Positions 7,571 through 16,339 are shown, counted from the stretch's first letter. The stretch: 32,202 bases of DNA from Rhodospirillales bacterium (GCA_016872535.1 VGZQ01000035.1:1-32202); one strand, 5' to 3'. Notes: a model not told the origin generated them from the letters alone. Numbers and translations: made by a program.

Positions 7571-9013
7571 ATGAAGTTTCACCTGCTGCGGTTTTTCGCT
7601 GTTGCCGCCGCGCTCGCTTTTTTGGCGGTCGGAGTCGGCCTTTTCGTCCTGTTTCGGGACCACGAATTCAAAACCTTGGTCCGAGTCCAGGAATCGCAAA
7701 ACGTCGCGCTGGCGCGGGCTCTGGCGAACGGGATTTGGGCCGAATTCGGACCCTATGTCATGACCGCCGACAGACTCGGGCCCGCCGAATTGCGCGATAG
7801 CGCCACGGTGAAAAAAATAGACACGAACGTCGCGTCGTTCGCTCGCGGTCTGCCGGTTCACAAGGTGAAGATTTATCATCTCTCCGGGCTCACGGTTTAC
7901 TCCTCCGAACTCGCGCAAATCGGGGAAAGTCGCGCGGACAACGCCGGATTCCGGATGGCGGTCGATCGGCGTCTGCCGGCGAGCAAACTCAGTTTCCGCA
8001 ATACCTTCAGCGCATTCTCGGGAGAAAAAGCCTCGGTGCATTTGGTCGAGACCTATGTCCCGATCGAAGGGGCGGGGCGCGCGCTCGAGGGCGTGTTCGA
8101 GATTTATACCGAAGTCAACGCGGGCGTTCGGCAAATCGAAATCTCAACGGCGTGGGTCGGTTCGGTATTGGCGGTAGGCTTGGGACTTCTCTACGGAATT
8201 TTGATTTTCCTCGTCCGCCATTCCAGCAGGGTTATCGCCGCGCAATATCGGGAACTGGACGAGCGGGAGGCCAAATTGCGCGTGGCCCGCGACCAGGCCG
8301 ACGCCGCCAATCGCGCCAAGTCGGAATTTCTCGCCACCGTCAGCCACCATCTCCGCACCCCGCTCAACGCGATCATCGGATTTTCCCAGATAATTCTCCG
8401 AAGGTCGGACAAGGCGGCGGCCGACGACAAGAGCCAGGAGTACGTCGCCGGGATCCTGAAGTCGGGGCAAGGCCTGTTGGCGATGATCGACGACATCCTC
8501 GATATTGCCGCGATCGACGCGGGGACGATACGCCTGGATGTCGCGCCGGTCGATGCCGCCGCGCTCGTGCCGGAATGCGTTCAAAGATTGGCCAGCGAGG
8601 CCGAGGAGAAGGCGGTCACGGTGGAAATCGAACTCGCGCCCGCGTTGCCCCAGTTGAACGCCGACAAGAAGCGGCTCGCGCAAATTCTCGTCAATTTGCT
8701 GTCCAACGCGATCAAATTCAGCCCGACGGGGGGTCGGGTCCGGCTGACGGCGAATCTCGACGCGGAGGGCGGATACTTTTTTTCGGTGCGGGATACGGGC
8801 GTGGGCATGGACGCCGCGAGCATCGAGAAAGCCCAGCAACCATTCGGACGGATCACGACCCCTTTTCTCCGCACGTCGGAGGCCTCGGGGCTCGGGTTGT
8901 CGCTGGCGAAATCCTTCGTCGATCTGCACGGGGGCCGTCTGGAAATCGACAGCGCGCCGGGCCGGGGCACGATCGTCGCCGTCCGTTTCCCGCCCGAGCG
9001 GACGGTTCGTTGA
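7571..9013 (+). CDS. Membrane sensor histidine kinase (orphan)
   Basis: A 480-residue two-component kinase. Helix 5-27 and helix 194-216 flank a periplasmic sensing domain (28-193) with no fold I recognise; its end (HLVETYVPIEGAGRALEGVFEIYTEV) resembles double-Cache/PAS-like sensors. The HisKA domain has VSHHLRTPLNAIIGFS with phospho-acceptor H259; the usual acidic residue after that His is H260. The HATPase domain has the N box (NLLSNAIKFSP), G1 (VRDTGVGM) and G2 (GLGLSLAKS). No receiver domain or response-regulator gene is adjacent, so its partner must be elsewhere. It splits the usual xthA-erpA neighbourhood and is transcribed toward erpA. Confidence 0.92.
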   Translation: MKFHLLRFFAVAAALAFLAVGVGLFVLFRDHEFKTLVRVQESQNVALARALANGIWAEFGPYVMTADRLGPAELRDSATVKKIDTNVASFARGLPVHKVKIYHLSGLTVYSSELAQIGESRADNAGFRMAVDRRLPASKLSFRNTFSAFSGEKASVHLVETYVPIEGAGRALEGVFEIYTEVNAGVRQIEISTAWVGSVLAVGLGLLYGILIFLVRHSSRVIAAQYRELDEREAKLRVARDQADAANRAKSEFLATVSHHLRTPLNAIIGFSQIILRRSDKAAADDKSQEYVAGILKSGQGLLAMIDDILDIAAIDAGTIRLDVAPVDAAALVPECVQRLASEAEEKAVTVEIELAPALPQLNADKKRLAQILVNLLSNAIKFSPTGGRVRLTANLDAEGGYFFSVRDTGVGMDAASIEKAQQPFGRITTPFLRTSEASGLGLSLAKSFVDLHGGRLEIDSAPGRGTIVAVRFPPERTVR

Positions 9014-9032
9014 GATCGCGACGGGGTTGGCT

Positions 9033-9386
9033 TTAGACCGGCGAAAACGACGAGCCGCAGCCGCAGGTCGAAACCGCGTTCGGATTGCTCATCTTGAAAT
9101 AGGAGCCGACCAGGTCCTCGACGAAATCGAGGGTCGCGCCCTTGACCAAGTCGAGGGAGGTTTCGTCGACCACCACCTTTACGCCGTTCTGCTCGAACAC
9201 GCGATCATCCGCGCCGCGGGTCGCGTCGAGCTTGAAGCCGTATTGGAAACCGGAGCAGCCGCCGCCCGACACCGTGACCCGCAGCATCAGGTCGGCGTCG
9301 CCTTCGGCCGCGGCGATGGCGCGAATGCGCCTGGCGGCGTTTTCGCTGATGGCAAGGCTGGACTCGGGAACGGGCGTGTCGGGCAT
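9033..9386 (-). CDS. erpA: A-type iron-sulfur cluster carrier
   Basis: A 117-residue HesB/IscA-family protein. The three cluster-binding cysteines are present: GGGCSGFQYGF (C44) and STCGCGSSF (C108, C110). It delivers Fe-S clusters to apo-enzymes in the cytoplasm. The neighbourhood (xthA, dgt, argS) is the one usually seen for erpA in alphaproteobacteria, which supports that name over iscA or sufA; the short N-terminal extension (MPDTPVPESSLA) is also common. It has its own predicted promoter whose -10 box ends seven bases before the ATG, with no ribosome-binding site, suggesting a leaderless mRNA. Confidence 0.92.
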   Translation of the reverse strand: MPDTPVPESSLAISENAARRIRAIAAAEGDADLMLRVTVSGGGCSGFQYGFKLDATRGADDRVFEQNGVKVVVDETSLDLVKGATLDFVEDLVGSYFKMSNPNAVSTCGCGSSFSPV

Positions 9387-9393
9387 GGCTTCT

Positions 9394-9421
9394 TATTTAT
9401 CCACGCCGGCCGGCCTGTCAA
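9394..9421 (-). promoter_or_regulatory. Predicted promoter of erpA
   Basis: On the minus strand a perfect -35 box TTGACA (9416-9421) is followed after 16 bases by TAAATA (9394-9399). Only seven bases separate the -10 box from the ATG, so the transcript would start at or next to the start codon. The spacer contains the palindrome GCCGGCCGGC. Confidence 0.65.
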
Positions 9422-9433
9422 TCCGCGACCCTC

Positions 9434-9934
9434 TTAACCCTTTTTCTTTCCTGGCTTTTTCAGGGCCTTGAGAAAGGCGGAAACGCCCGCTTCGGCGCAC
9501 TCCCGGTCCTGCTCGGGGGTGCCGGAACTGCAACCGATCCCGCCCACCACCGCGCCGCCGCGCCCCGATAGGGGCGTAGTGTTTGATCCCGCGCGCGGGG
9601 ATTCGCCCGCGCGCACTTCCACCGGCACGCCGCCGCCGACGGTGGTGAAGCGTCCGCCGTGGGCGCTCTGGATGCCGAAGGCGAGGTTTCCGGGCACCGC
9701 GCGCGCGTTGTAATCGTGGGTCGGCCGGCGCGAGATGGCGGCGGTGAACGCCTTGTCCTGGGCGAGTTGAACCGAAAGGACCTTCGATCCGTCCATGCGC
9801 GCGAACGCGATCAGGTTGCCCGATTCGTCGGTGACGGCGATGCACATGGGTACTTTGATGCGCCGCGCGTGCGCGGAAGCGCCCGCGATCAGGATTTTGG
9901 CGTCTTCGAGCGAGAGGCGAGAAATCGAGAGCAT
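9434..9934 (-). CDS. GlcG/HbpS-family protein
   Basis: The 166-residue product has the typical GlcG/HbpS opening (LSLEDAKILIAGASAHARRIKVPMCIAVTDESGNLIAFARMDG), the central KAFTAAISRRPT and the end GGIGCSSGTPEQDRECAEAG. Relatives include the haem-binding HbpS of Streptomyces and GlcG of glycolate loci; many members have no known role. Between GGGVPVEV and VVGGIG there is a longer loop (RAGESPRAGSNTTPLSGRGG) than I expect for the family. ATG at 9934 is preferred over the one at 9964, because GAGG sits just before it and the conserved part begins there. It follows the HPP gene by ten bases, so the two are probably co-transcribed. It ends 47 bases before erpA. Confidence 0.8.
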   Translation of the reverse strand: MLSISRLSLEDAKILIAGASAHARRIKVPMCIAVTDESGNLIAFARMDGSKVLSVQLAQDKAFTAAISRRPTHDYNARAVPGNLAFGIQSAHGGRFTTVGGGVPVEVRAGESPRAGSNTTPLSGRGGAVVGGIGCSSGTPEQDRECAEAGVSAFLKALKKPGKKKG

Positions 9935-9944
9935 GAGGACCTCG

Positions 9945-10457
9945 TCACGGTCGCGGCGGAGCATCGGCGTCCGGGGTCGGATAGGCGATCGCCTTCGGCG
10001 GCAGGCGGTGGACGACGACGGCGAGCGCGACCAGCAGGACCGTTCCCGCCAGCACCGGAACCAGGAGAAAATCGAAATCCGGATGGGCGAACATGACGAT
10101 GAGCGGATTGGCGCCCGCCGGCGGATGCATCACGCGAACGGCGGCCATGGCGATCAGGCTGGCGCCGACCGCGAGCCCGTAGGCCCACCAGGCTTCCGAC
10201 GGCAGCCAGGCGTCGGCGGCGAGTCCGACCGCGGCCGCGACCACGTGACCGCCGACGATGTTCATGGGTTGCGAGTAGGACAGTTCCGGCATCAGGAACA
10301 GCATGACGCTGGTCGAGCCGAACGACGTGATCAGCAGCGGCAGCGCCGTCCACTCGGCGAGCCCGGCGGCCAAAGCGATGCCGATCGCCATGCCGACGCC
10401 GGCCTTGACGGTGCGCGCCGGGTCGGGCGGGCCTTGGTGTTGCCACCAGAATCGCAT
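9945..10457 (-). CDS. HPP-family integral membrane protein
   Basis: This 170-residue protein has four or five hydrophobic helices and the family's naming motif HPP at 111-113 (VRVMHPPAGANP), along with FGSTSVMLF and SQPMNIVGGHVVAA. HPP proteins in cyanobacteria and chloroplasts have been linked to nitrite uptake; in proteobacteria the role is mostly unknown. ATG at 10457 is supported by AAGGAG nine bases upstream. The gene is divergent from dgt and probably co-transcribed with the GlcG-like gene that follows. The pair looks like an addition between erpA and dgt. Confidence 0.88.
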   Translation of the reverse strand: MRFWWQHQGPPDPARTVKAGVGMAIGIALAAGLAEWTALPLLITSFGSTSVMLFLMPELSYSQPMNIVGGHVVAAAVGLAADAWLPSEAWWAYGLAVGASLIAMAAVRVMHPPAGANPLIVMFAHPDFDFLLVPVLAGTVLLVALAVVVHRLPPKAIAYPTPDADAPPRP

Positions 10458-10582
10458 CGCGCGGGCTCCTTCCGGGCGAAAAGTCCCCGACGGCCGGGGG
10501 ACGGAATTGGCTCTAACACGGCCCGTTCGCCCGGCCAAGTGCGGCGTTGCCCGCATACGTTCCCAAGAGTAGCTTCCGCTCC

Positions 10583-11767
10583 ATGACCCTCGTCCCTTAC
10601 GCCACGGTTCCGGCCGCGAGCCGCGGCCGGCTACATCGCGAACCCGAAAGCCGTACCCGCGATTGCTTCCAGCGCGACCGTGACCGCATCGTCCATTCCG
10701 GCGCGTTCCGCCGCCTGCAATACAAGACCCAGGTCTTCGTCAATCACGAGGGCGATTTTTTCCGCACGCGCCTGACCCACAGCCTGGAGGTGGCGCAGAT
10801 CGCGCGCTCGCTCGCGCGCAACCTGGGCCTCAACGAGGACCTGACCGAGGCCCTGGCGCTCGCCCACGATCTCGGCCATCCGCCGTTCGGCCACGCGGGC
10901 GAGGACGCGCTCCGCGACGCCATGAAACCCTTCGGCGGATTCGACCACAACGCCCAGTCGCTGCGGGTGGTGACGCGGTTGGAGGAACGCTATCCCGCCT
11001 TCGACGGCCTCAATCTCACCTGGGAAACCCTCGAGGGCGTGGTCAAGCACAACGGGCCGCTGCGGGGGCGGCACGCGAAAAAGAAACCGCTGCCGCGCGC
11101 CATCGCCGAATACGTCAAGCGCCACGACCTCGAACTCGACACCTTCGCCGGGCCCGAGGCGCAGATCGCCGCCATCGCCGACGACATCGCCTACAACAAT
11201 CACGACATCGAGGACGGGCTGCGCGCCGGCCTGTTCGCCGTCGAGGATTTGCGCGCGGTGCCGCTGATCGGGCCGATCTTCGCGCGCGTCCGCAAAAAGC
11301 ATCCGCGCCTCGCCGACAATTCTTGGCGCGCGCGCCTGATCCACGAGGCGGTGCGCGAGCTGATCGGCGCCATGGTCGCCGACCTGCTCGCCGAAACCCG
11401 CCGTCGCCTGGCCAAGGCCGCGCCCCGTTCGGCCGAGGACGTGCGCCGACTTTCCGCGCCCATCGCCGCGTTTTCGCCGCCGATGCAGGCCCGCCTGAAA
11501 GGCCTGAAGGAATTTCTGTTCGTCAACATGTACCGCCACTACAAGCTCAACCGCATGACCAGCAAGGCCCGCCGCGTGGTGCGCGACCTGTTCGACCTGT
11601 TCCTCGCCGAACCCGAATGCCTGCCGACCGATTGGCGTCGCCGCGCGGGGCCCGCCGGCAGCCGCGCCACCGCCGAGCTGGTCGCCGATTACATCGCCGG
11701 CATGACCGACCGCTACGCCCTCGACGAGCACCGCCGGCTGTTCGACGTGCAAGCGCGCTCGTCATGA
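10583..11767 (+). CDS. dgt: dGTP triphosphohydrolase-like protein (HD domain)
   Basis: This 394-residue HD-superfamily enzyme splits dNTPs to nucleoside and tripolyphosphate. Conserved parts are YKTQVFVNHEGDFFRTRLTHSLEV (H66), LAHDLGHPPFGHAGEDAL (H95, D96), GGFDHNAQSLR and IADDIAYNNHDIEDGL (D200/D201), the arrangement of the type 2 dNTPase subfamily common in alphaproteobacteria. ATG at 10583 was taken because conservation begins at LVPYA and the upstream extension is not protein-like. It heads the dgt-argS-SPOR-nagZ series. Between its stop and argS lie two GC palindromes. Confidence 0.94.
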   Translation: MTLVPYATVPAASRGRLHREPESRTRDCFQRDRDRIVHSGAFRRLQYKTQVFVNHEGDFFRTRLTHSLEVAQIARSLARNLGLNEDLTEALALAHDLGHPPFGHAGEDALRDAMKPFGGFDHNAQSLRVVTRLEERYPAFDGLNLTWETLEGVVKHNGPLRGRHAKKKPLPRAIAEYVKRHDLELDTFAGPEAQIAAIADDIAYNNHDIEDGLRAGLFAVEDLRAVPLIGPIFARVRKKHPRLADNSWRARLIHEAVRELIGAMVADLLAETRRRLAKAAPRSAEDVRRLSAPIAAFSPPMQARLKGLKEFLFVNMYRHYKLNRMTSKARRVVRDLFDLFLAEPECLPTDWRRRAGPAGSRATAELVADYIAGMTDRYALDEHRRLFDVQARSS

Positions 11768-11782
11768 GATTGCGTAAAAGCG

Positions 11783-11820
11783 CCCCCTCCCCCTACCCCC
11801 TCCCGCAAGGGGAGGGGAGG
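11783..11820 (-). repeat. REP-like GC palindrome, copy 1 (minus orientation)
   Basis: The stem CCCCTCCC (11797-11804) pairs with GGGAGGGG (11810-11817) around GCAAG. The minus strand carries a tail of G-runs (GGG, GGGGG, GGGGG, GGGGG), so it can form a G-quadruplex. Relative to copy 2 it is inverted, giving a head-to-head pair. On the plus strand the stem is soon followed by TTTTT (11822-11826), so it could act as a weak terminator or attenuator after dgt. Confidence 0.7.
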
Positions 11821-11833
11821 CTTTTTAAAGAAT

Positions 11834-11872
11834 CTCCCTCCCCCCTCGCGGGGGAGGGTTGGGGTGGGGGGG
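11834..11872 (+). repeat. REP-like GC palindrome with G-quadruplex tail, copy 2
   Basis: A perfect 9-base stem, CCCTCCCCC (11836-11844) with GGGGGAGGG (11850-11858), is followed by TTGGGGTGGGGGGG. The four G-runs separated by A, TT and T match the G3+ loop pattern for a G-quadruplex on the plus (mRNA) strand. Over 11836-11871 it matches copy 3 (30921-30956) at 35 of 36 positions. The tail ends four bases before the argS ATG and occupies the place of the ribosome-binding site. Confidence 0.8.
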
Positions 11873-11876
11873 CGTT

Positions 11877-13631
11877 ATGAACCTGTTCCGCCATTTCGAA
11901 GGCGAGATCGCCGACGTTCTCGCCCGCCTGGTCGCCGACGGCCGCCTGCCCGAGACGGCGCGCGAACGCCGCGTCGCGGTCGAGCCGCCGCGCGAGGCCG
12001 CGCACGGCGACGTCGCCACCAACGCGGCGCTGCTGCTGGCCAAGGATGCCGGCCTCAAGCCGCGCGCCATCGCCGACATGTTGGCCGACGGCCTGCGCGG
12101 CCGCGCGGGCGTCGCCGCGGTCGAAATCGCCGGGCCCGGCTTCGTCAATCTGCGCCTTTCCGACGATTTCTGGCGCGCGCGTCTCGGCGAAATCCTGCGC
12201 GCCGGGCGATCGTACGGCGATTCCTTCGCCGGCGGCGGCGAGCCGGTGCTGGTCGAATTCGTCTCCGCCAACCCGACCGGGCCGATGCACGTCGGCCACG
12301 GGCGCGGCGCGGTGGTCGGCGACGCGCTCGCGCGCCTGCTGGCCAAGGCGGGCTACAAGGTGACGCGCGAATACTGGATCAACGACGCCGGCGCCCAGGT
12401 CGAGGCGTTGGCCCGCTCGCTCCACTGGCGCTATCGCGAGACCCTCGGCGACGATCCCGGCCCGATGCCGGAAGGGCTCTACCCCGGCGACTATCTGATC
12501 GAACCCGCGCGCGCCTTGGCCGAACGGGACGGCCGGCGGTGGCTGGGCGTGCCCGAATCCGAATGGCTGGAACCCTGCCGCGCGTTTGCGGTGGCGGCGA
12601 TGATGGACCTGATCCGCGCCGATCTCGCCCTGCTCGGCGTCGCCTTCGACGTGTTCCGCTCGGAGCGCGAGTTGATCAGCCAAGGCGGCGTCGACGAAGC
12701 GCTCCGCTTTCTCGACCAGCGCGGCCTGATCTATACCGGCGTCCTGGAACCGCCCAAGGGCAAGCTGCCGGAAGATTGGGAGCCCCGGCCGCAGACGCTC
12801 TTCCGCTCCACGCAATTCGGCGACGACGTCGATCGCCCGCTCAGGAAGTCCGACGGCTCGTGGACCTACTTCGCGACCGACGTCGCCTATCACCTCGACA
12901 AGCACCGGCGCGGCTTCCGCACCATGATCGACGTGTGGGGCGCGGACCACGGCGGCTACGTCAAGCGCGTGCAGGCCTCGGTCAAGGCGCTGACCGGGGG
13001 CGAGGGCGCGCTCGACGTCAAGCTCTGCCAGATGGTCAATCTGATGGACGCGGGCGAGCCGATAAAGATGTCGAAGCGCGCCGGTACCTTCGTCACGCTG
13101 CGCGAGGTGGTGGAACGCGCCGGCAAGGACGTGTTCCGCTTCATTATGTTGACGCGCAAGAACGACGCCCATCTCGATTTCGACTTCGCCCGCGTGCTGG
13201 AACAGACCAAGGACAATCCGGTGTTCTACGTCCAGTACGCGCACGCCCGCGTCCGTTCGGTGCTGCGCCATGCCGCCGAGGCGTTGGGGGCGGACGCGGT
13301 CGTTCCCGAATCGCTCGCGCGCGCCGATTTCGCGCGCCTCGCCGATTCGGGCGAAATCGCGCTGATGCGGCGCATGGCGGGCTGGCCGCGCGCGGTCGAA
13401 AGCGCGGCCGAGGCGCACGAGCCGCATCGCATCGCTTATTTCCTTTATGATTTGGCGGCCGAGTTCCACAACCTGTGGAACCGGGGCAAGGACGACGCCT
13501 CGCTGCGCTTCATCAGGCCGGACGCGCCGGAGCAGACGCTGGCGCGGCTCGCGCTGGTGCAGGCGGTGGGCTTTGTCGTCGCCTCGGGCCTCGACGTGCT
13601 CGGCGTCGCGCCGGTGGAGGAAATGCGTTGA
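11877..13631 (+). CDS. argS: Arginyl-tRNA synthetase
   Basis: A 584-residue class I aminoacyl-tRNA synthetase. It shows the ArgRS N-terminal tRNA D-loop-binding domain (about 1-100), the signature [14 protein letters not shown] (HVGH at 138-141, the HIGH motif), and [13 protein letters not shown] (KMSKR at 397-401, where many class I enzymes have KMSKS). The C-terminal DALR anticodon-binding domain runs from about 450 to the end. ATG at 11877 was chosen because [15 protein letters not shown] is the usual start; the upstream TTG at 11859 lies in the repeat. No ordinary ribosome-binding site exists; the G-run of the adjacent palindrome may serve. The stop overlaps the next ATG by one base (TGATG). 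Confidence 0.96.
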   Translation: MNLFRHFEGEIADVLARLVADGRLPETARERRVAVEPPREAAHGDVATNAALLLAKDAGLKPRAIADMLADGLRGRAGVAAVEIAGPGFVNLRLSDDFWRARLGEILRAGRSYGDSFAGGGEPVLVEFVSANPTGPMHVGHGRGAVVGDALARLLAKAGYKVTREYWINDAGAQVEALARSLHWRYRETLGDDPGPMPEGLYPGDYLIEPARALAERDGRRWLGVPESEWLEPCRAFAVAAMMDLIRADLALLGVAFDVFRSERELISQGGVDEALRFLDQRGLIYTGVLEPPKGKLPEDWEPRPQTLFRSTQFGDDVDRPLRKSDGSWTYFATDVAYHLDKHRRGFRTMIDVWGADHGGYVKRVQASVKALTGGEGALDVKLCQMVNLMDAGEPIKMSKRAGTFVTLREVVERAGKDVFRFIMLTRKNDAHLDFDFARVLEQTKDNPVFYVQYAHARVRSVLRHAAEALGADAVVPESLARADFARLADSGEIALMRRMAGWPRAVESAAEAHEPHRIAYFLYDLAAEFHNLWNRGKDDASLRFIRPDAPEQTLARLALVQAVGFVVASGLDVLGVAPVEEMR

Positions 13632-14557
13632 TGAGGGCGGAGCGCCCCGCGGACTACGACGATCGGATGGACGAAAGCGAGCCGCGCCGCCCCCGACGAT
13701 GGGGCCGGTTTCTGCTGCTGTTGGTTCTCGCCGTGGTTCTGGTCGCCGGAGGCGCCTGGGGCTGGCTGCTGCACGGCAAGCGGGTAACCGCGATGTTCGC
13801 CAAGAGCAGCAACGACGGCGTGCCGATCGTGCGCGCCGACACCACGCCGTTCAAATCGCGCCCGCGCGATCCCGGCGGCATGGAGGTGCCCGACCGCGAC
13901 AAGCTGGTCTACGAGCGCCTGCAAGGGAAGGAAGGCGAAACGCGCGTCGAGCGCCTGTTGCCGCCGGCCGAAAAGCCGATCGCGCCGCCCAGGGACGCGG
14001 GGCCGGCGCCGCAGGTGACGGAACGCCTGCCGCGCGTGCCGACCGAAGCCCAGGTCCGGGCCGCCCGCCCGCCGGCGCCGCCGTCGATCATGCTCGCACC
14101 GACGACCGCGCCGTCACGCGAACCGACGCAAGCGTTGCGCGAGCCGGAGCCCGAAGATTCGCCGCCGACCGCCGAGGAAACCGCGCCGCAAGCTCCGACG
14201 GAAAGCGCCGCTCCCGCACCCGCGCTTCCCACCACACCGTCGCCTGCGGCCGCTCCCGCCGCGCCGCCGCCGTCCCGTGTTGCCGCCAACATACCGCCCG
14301 CGTCCGGTTATCTCATTCAGATCGCGGCGGTGCGCGAGGAAGACCGCGCCGCCGCCGAGTGGGCGCGGCTCCAGCGCCAGCACTCGGACGCGCTGCAGGG
14401 CCTCAAGCTGTTCGTGATCAAGGCCGACCTCGGCGACAAGGGCGTGTTCTGGCGGTTGCGCGCGGGGCCGTTCGCCGACGAAGCCCAGGCCAAGAACCGC
14501 TGCGCCGACCTCGCCAAGCGCAAGGTCGGCTGCCTGGTGGTCAAGGCGGAAGGATAG
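13631..14557 (+). CDS. SPOR-domain membrane protein
   Basis: A 308-residue protein with one transmembrane helix near 27-48 (FLLLLVLAVVLVAGGAWGWLL) after a short basic cytoplasmic head. A long Pro/Ala-rich periplasmic linker (about 100-235) follows, and then a C-terminal SPOR domain (SGYLIQIAAVREEDRAAAEW ... FWRLRAGPFADEAQAKNRC). SPOR domains bind denuded septal peptidoglycan, so it probably works at the division site. It overlaps argS by one base and precedes nagZ by four bases; this argS-SPOR-nagZ order is common in alphaproteobacteria. ATG at 13631 is selected because the upstream frame lies inside argS. Confidence 0.9.
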   Translation: MRAERPADYDDRMDESEPRRPRRWGRFLLLLVLAVVLVAGGAWGWLLHGKRVTAMFAKSSNDGVPIVRADTTPFKSRPRDPGGMEVPDRDKLVYERLQGKEGETRVERLLPPAEKPIAPPRDAGPAPQVTERLPRVPTEAQVRAARPPAPPSIMLAPTTAPSREPTQALREPEPEDSPPTAEETAPQAPTESAAPAPALPTTPSPAAAPAAPPPSRVAANIPPASGYLIQIAAVREEDRAAAEWARLQRQHSDALQGLKLFVIKADLGDKGVFWRLRAGPFADEAQAKNRCADLAKRKVGCLVVKAEG

Positions 14558-14561
14558 AGCC

Positions 14562-15575
14562 GTGCCGGCACCCCGCGCCGTCATTTTCGGAAGCTCCGGC
14601 CACGGCGTGACGCCGGACGAAAAGAAATTTTTCCGCGACGCCGATCCGCTCGGCTTCATCCTGTTCGCGCGCAACATCGCCGATCCCGCCCAGGTGCGCG
14701 CGCTGGTGGCGGCGTTGCGCGAGTGCGTCGGCCGCGCCGACGCGCCGGTGCTGATCGACCAGGAAGGCGGCCGGGTGCAACGGCTGGCGGCGCCCCATTG
14801 GCGTGTCGCACCGCCCGCCGCCCGCTTCGGCGCGCTCCACGCGCGCGACGCGGCCAAGGGGCTCGAAGCGGTGCGTTTGAATCACCGCCTGATCGCGGAC
14901 GACCTCGCCGCGCTCGGCATCACGGTCGATTGCGCGCCGGTGCTCGACGTGCCGGTGGAAGGCGCCCACGACGTGATCGGCGACCGCGCGTTCGCGCGCG
15001 CCCCGCAGGCGGTCGCCGCGCTCGGGCGCGCGGCGATGGAAGGATTGCTCGCGGGCGGCGTGACCCCGGTGGTCAAGCACATTCCCGGCCACGGCCGCGC
15101 CTTCGCCGACAGTCACAAGGAACTGCCGAAAGTGGACGCCTCGATGGCCGAGCTGGAGGCGAGCGATTTCGTCCCGTTCGCGGCGCTCAAGGACGCGCCG
15201 TGGGCGATGACCGCGCACGTGCTGTATGCCGCGCTCGATCCCGCGCGCCCGGCGACCCAATCGCCCGCCGTGGTCGAACGGACCATCCGCCAACGGATCG
15301 GTTTCCGCGGCGTGCTGGTGTCCGACGACCTCGGCATGAGCGCGCTGGAAGGCGATTTCGGAACCCGCGCCGCGGCGTGCCTGGCGGCGGGCTGCGACGT
15401 GGTCCTTCATTGCTCGGGCGATCTGGCGGAAATGAAGGTGGTCATGGGCGGCGTCGGTTCGCTCAACAACGCGGCGCAGAATCGCCTTGCGCGCGCCGAA
15501 GCGTTGCGCCGCAAGAGCCTCGCGCCCTTCGACGCCGCCGAGGGGCGCGCGCGCCTCGGCGCGTTGATCTCTTAG
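14562..15575 (+). CDS. nagZ: Beta-N-acetylhexosaminidase NagZ
   Basis: A 337-residue glycoside hydrolase family 3 enzyme that removes N-acetylglucosamine from muropeptides during cell-wall recycling in the cytoplasm. Markers are LIDQEGGRVQRL (66-75), the acid/base loop KHIPGHGRAFADSHKELP (172-189) with its Asp-His pair, and VLVSDDLGMSAL with the nucleophile Asp (255 or 256). The start is GTG at 14562, preceded by GGAAGGA at a good distance. No signal peptide is present, as expected for NagZ. Its TAG overlaps the TAA of the convergent SDR gene (TTAG, 15572-15575). Confidence 0.95.
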   Translation: MPAPRAVIFGSSGHGVTPDEKKFFRDADPLGFILFARNIADPAQVRALVAALRECVGRADAPVLIDQEGGRVQRLAAPHWRVAPPAARFGALHARDAAKGLEAVRLNHRLIADDLAALGITVDCAPVLDVPVEGAHDVIGDRAFARAPQAVAALGRAAMEGLLAGGVTPVVKHIPGHGRAFADSHKELPKVDASMAELEASDFVPFAALKDAPWAMTAHVLYAALDPARPATQSPAVVERTIRQRIGFRGVLVSDDLGMSALEGDFGTRAAACLAAGCDVVLHCSGDLAEMKVVMGGVGSLNNAAQNRLARAEALRRKSLAPFDAAEGRARLGALIS

Positions 15576-16339
15576 CGCCCGCCCGAAACCGGCAGGATCG
15601 CGCCGGTGACGTAGGACGCCGCGGGCGACAGCAGCCACAGCACGGCCTCGGCCACTTCCTCGGGCGTGCCCGCGCGTTTCATCGGGATCGCGGGCGCCAT
15701 CCGTTCGAGCCGGTCGGGCGCGCCGGAAGCGGCGTGCAGTCCGGTCGCGATCAGGCCCGGCGCCACCGTGTTGACGCGGATGCCGTCGGCCGCGACCTCG
15801 CGCGCGAGGCCGACGGTCAGGGTATCGAGCGCGCCCTTGGACGCGGCGTAATGAATCCATTCGCCCGCGCCGCCCAGTTCCGCCGCGCGCGAGGAGACGT
15901 TGACGATGGCGCCGCCCGCGCCGCCCCGGCGGGTGGAGAGGCGCCGCACCGCTTCGCGCGCGCAGAGAAACGCGCCGAGGGCATTGACCTCGAACACCGC
16001 CCGGATTTCCGCGACCGGCGCGTCCTCCAGCCGGCCGAGGGTGCCCGCGATCCCGGCATTGTTGACGAGCGCCGCAAGCGGACCCAGGCGCTGGGCTTCG
16101 TCGAACAGGCGGGCGACGTCCGCCTCGACCGTCACATTGGCGCAGACCGCGCGTGCCCGGCCGCCGGCGCGGGCGATAGCGGCGACGACCGCGTCGGCGC
16201 CGCTGGCGTCCTTCGTGTAGTTGACCGCGACCGCGTAACCGCGCGCGGCGGCGAGCCGGGCGACGGCCGCGCCGATGCCCCGGCTGGCTCCGGTGACGAC
16301 AATCGTACCCGAAAATTTTTTCCCGCCCGTTTCGCCCAT
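15572..16339 (-). CDS. Short-chain dehydrogenase/reductase (SDR)
   Basis: This 255-residue classical SDR carries the NAD(P)-binding TGASRGIG (16-23), NNAG (93-96), and the catalytic Ser149/150, Tyr164 and Lys168 (NVSSRAAEL, IHYAASKGAL), ending with the usual YVTGAILPVSGGR. It is close in style to FabG-like or glucose-1-dehydrogenase-like oxidoreductases, and the substrate cannot be named. Two ATGs (16339 and 16351) are possible; the first conserved residues fit either. It lies on the opposite strand between nagZ and the site-2 protease, interrupting the usual nagZ-scpA order. Confidence 0.9.
   Translation of the reverse strand: MGETGGKKFSGTIVVTGASRGIGAAVARLAAARGYAVAVNYTKDASGADAVVAAIARAGGRARAVCANVTVEADVARLFDEAQRLGPLAALVNNAGIAGTLGRLEDAPVAEIRAVFEVNALGAFLCAREAVRRLSTRRGGAGGAIVNVSSRAAELGGAGEWIHYAASKGALDTLTVGLAREVAADGIRVNTVAPGLIATGLHAASGAPDRLERMAPAIPMKRAGTPEEVAEAVLWLLSPAASYVTGAILPVSGGR

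Noticed and set aside
10458-10582. Divergent HPP/dgt promoters
   Set aside because: TTGGCC-N16-TTAGAG can be found on the minus strand, but both boxes are poor and the plus strand shows nothing better, so no feature was listed.
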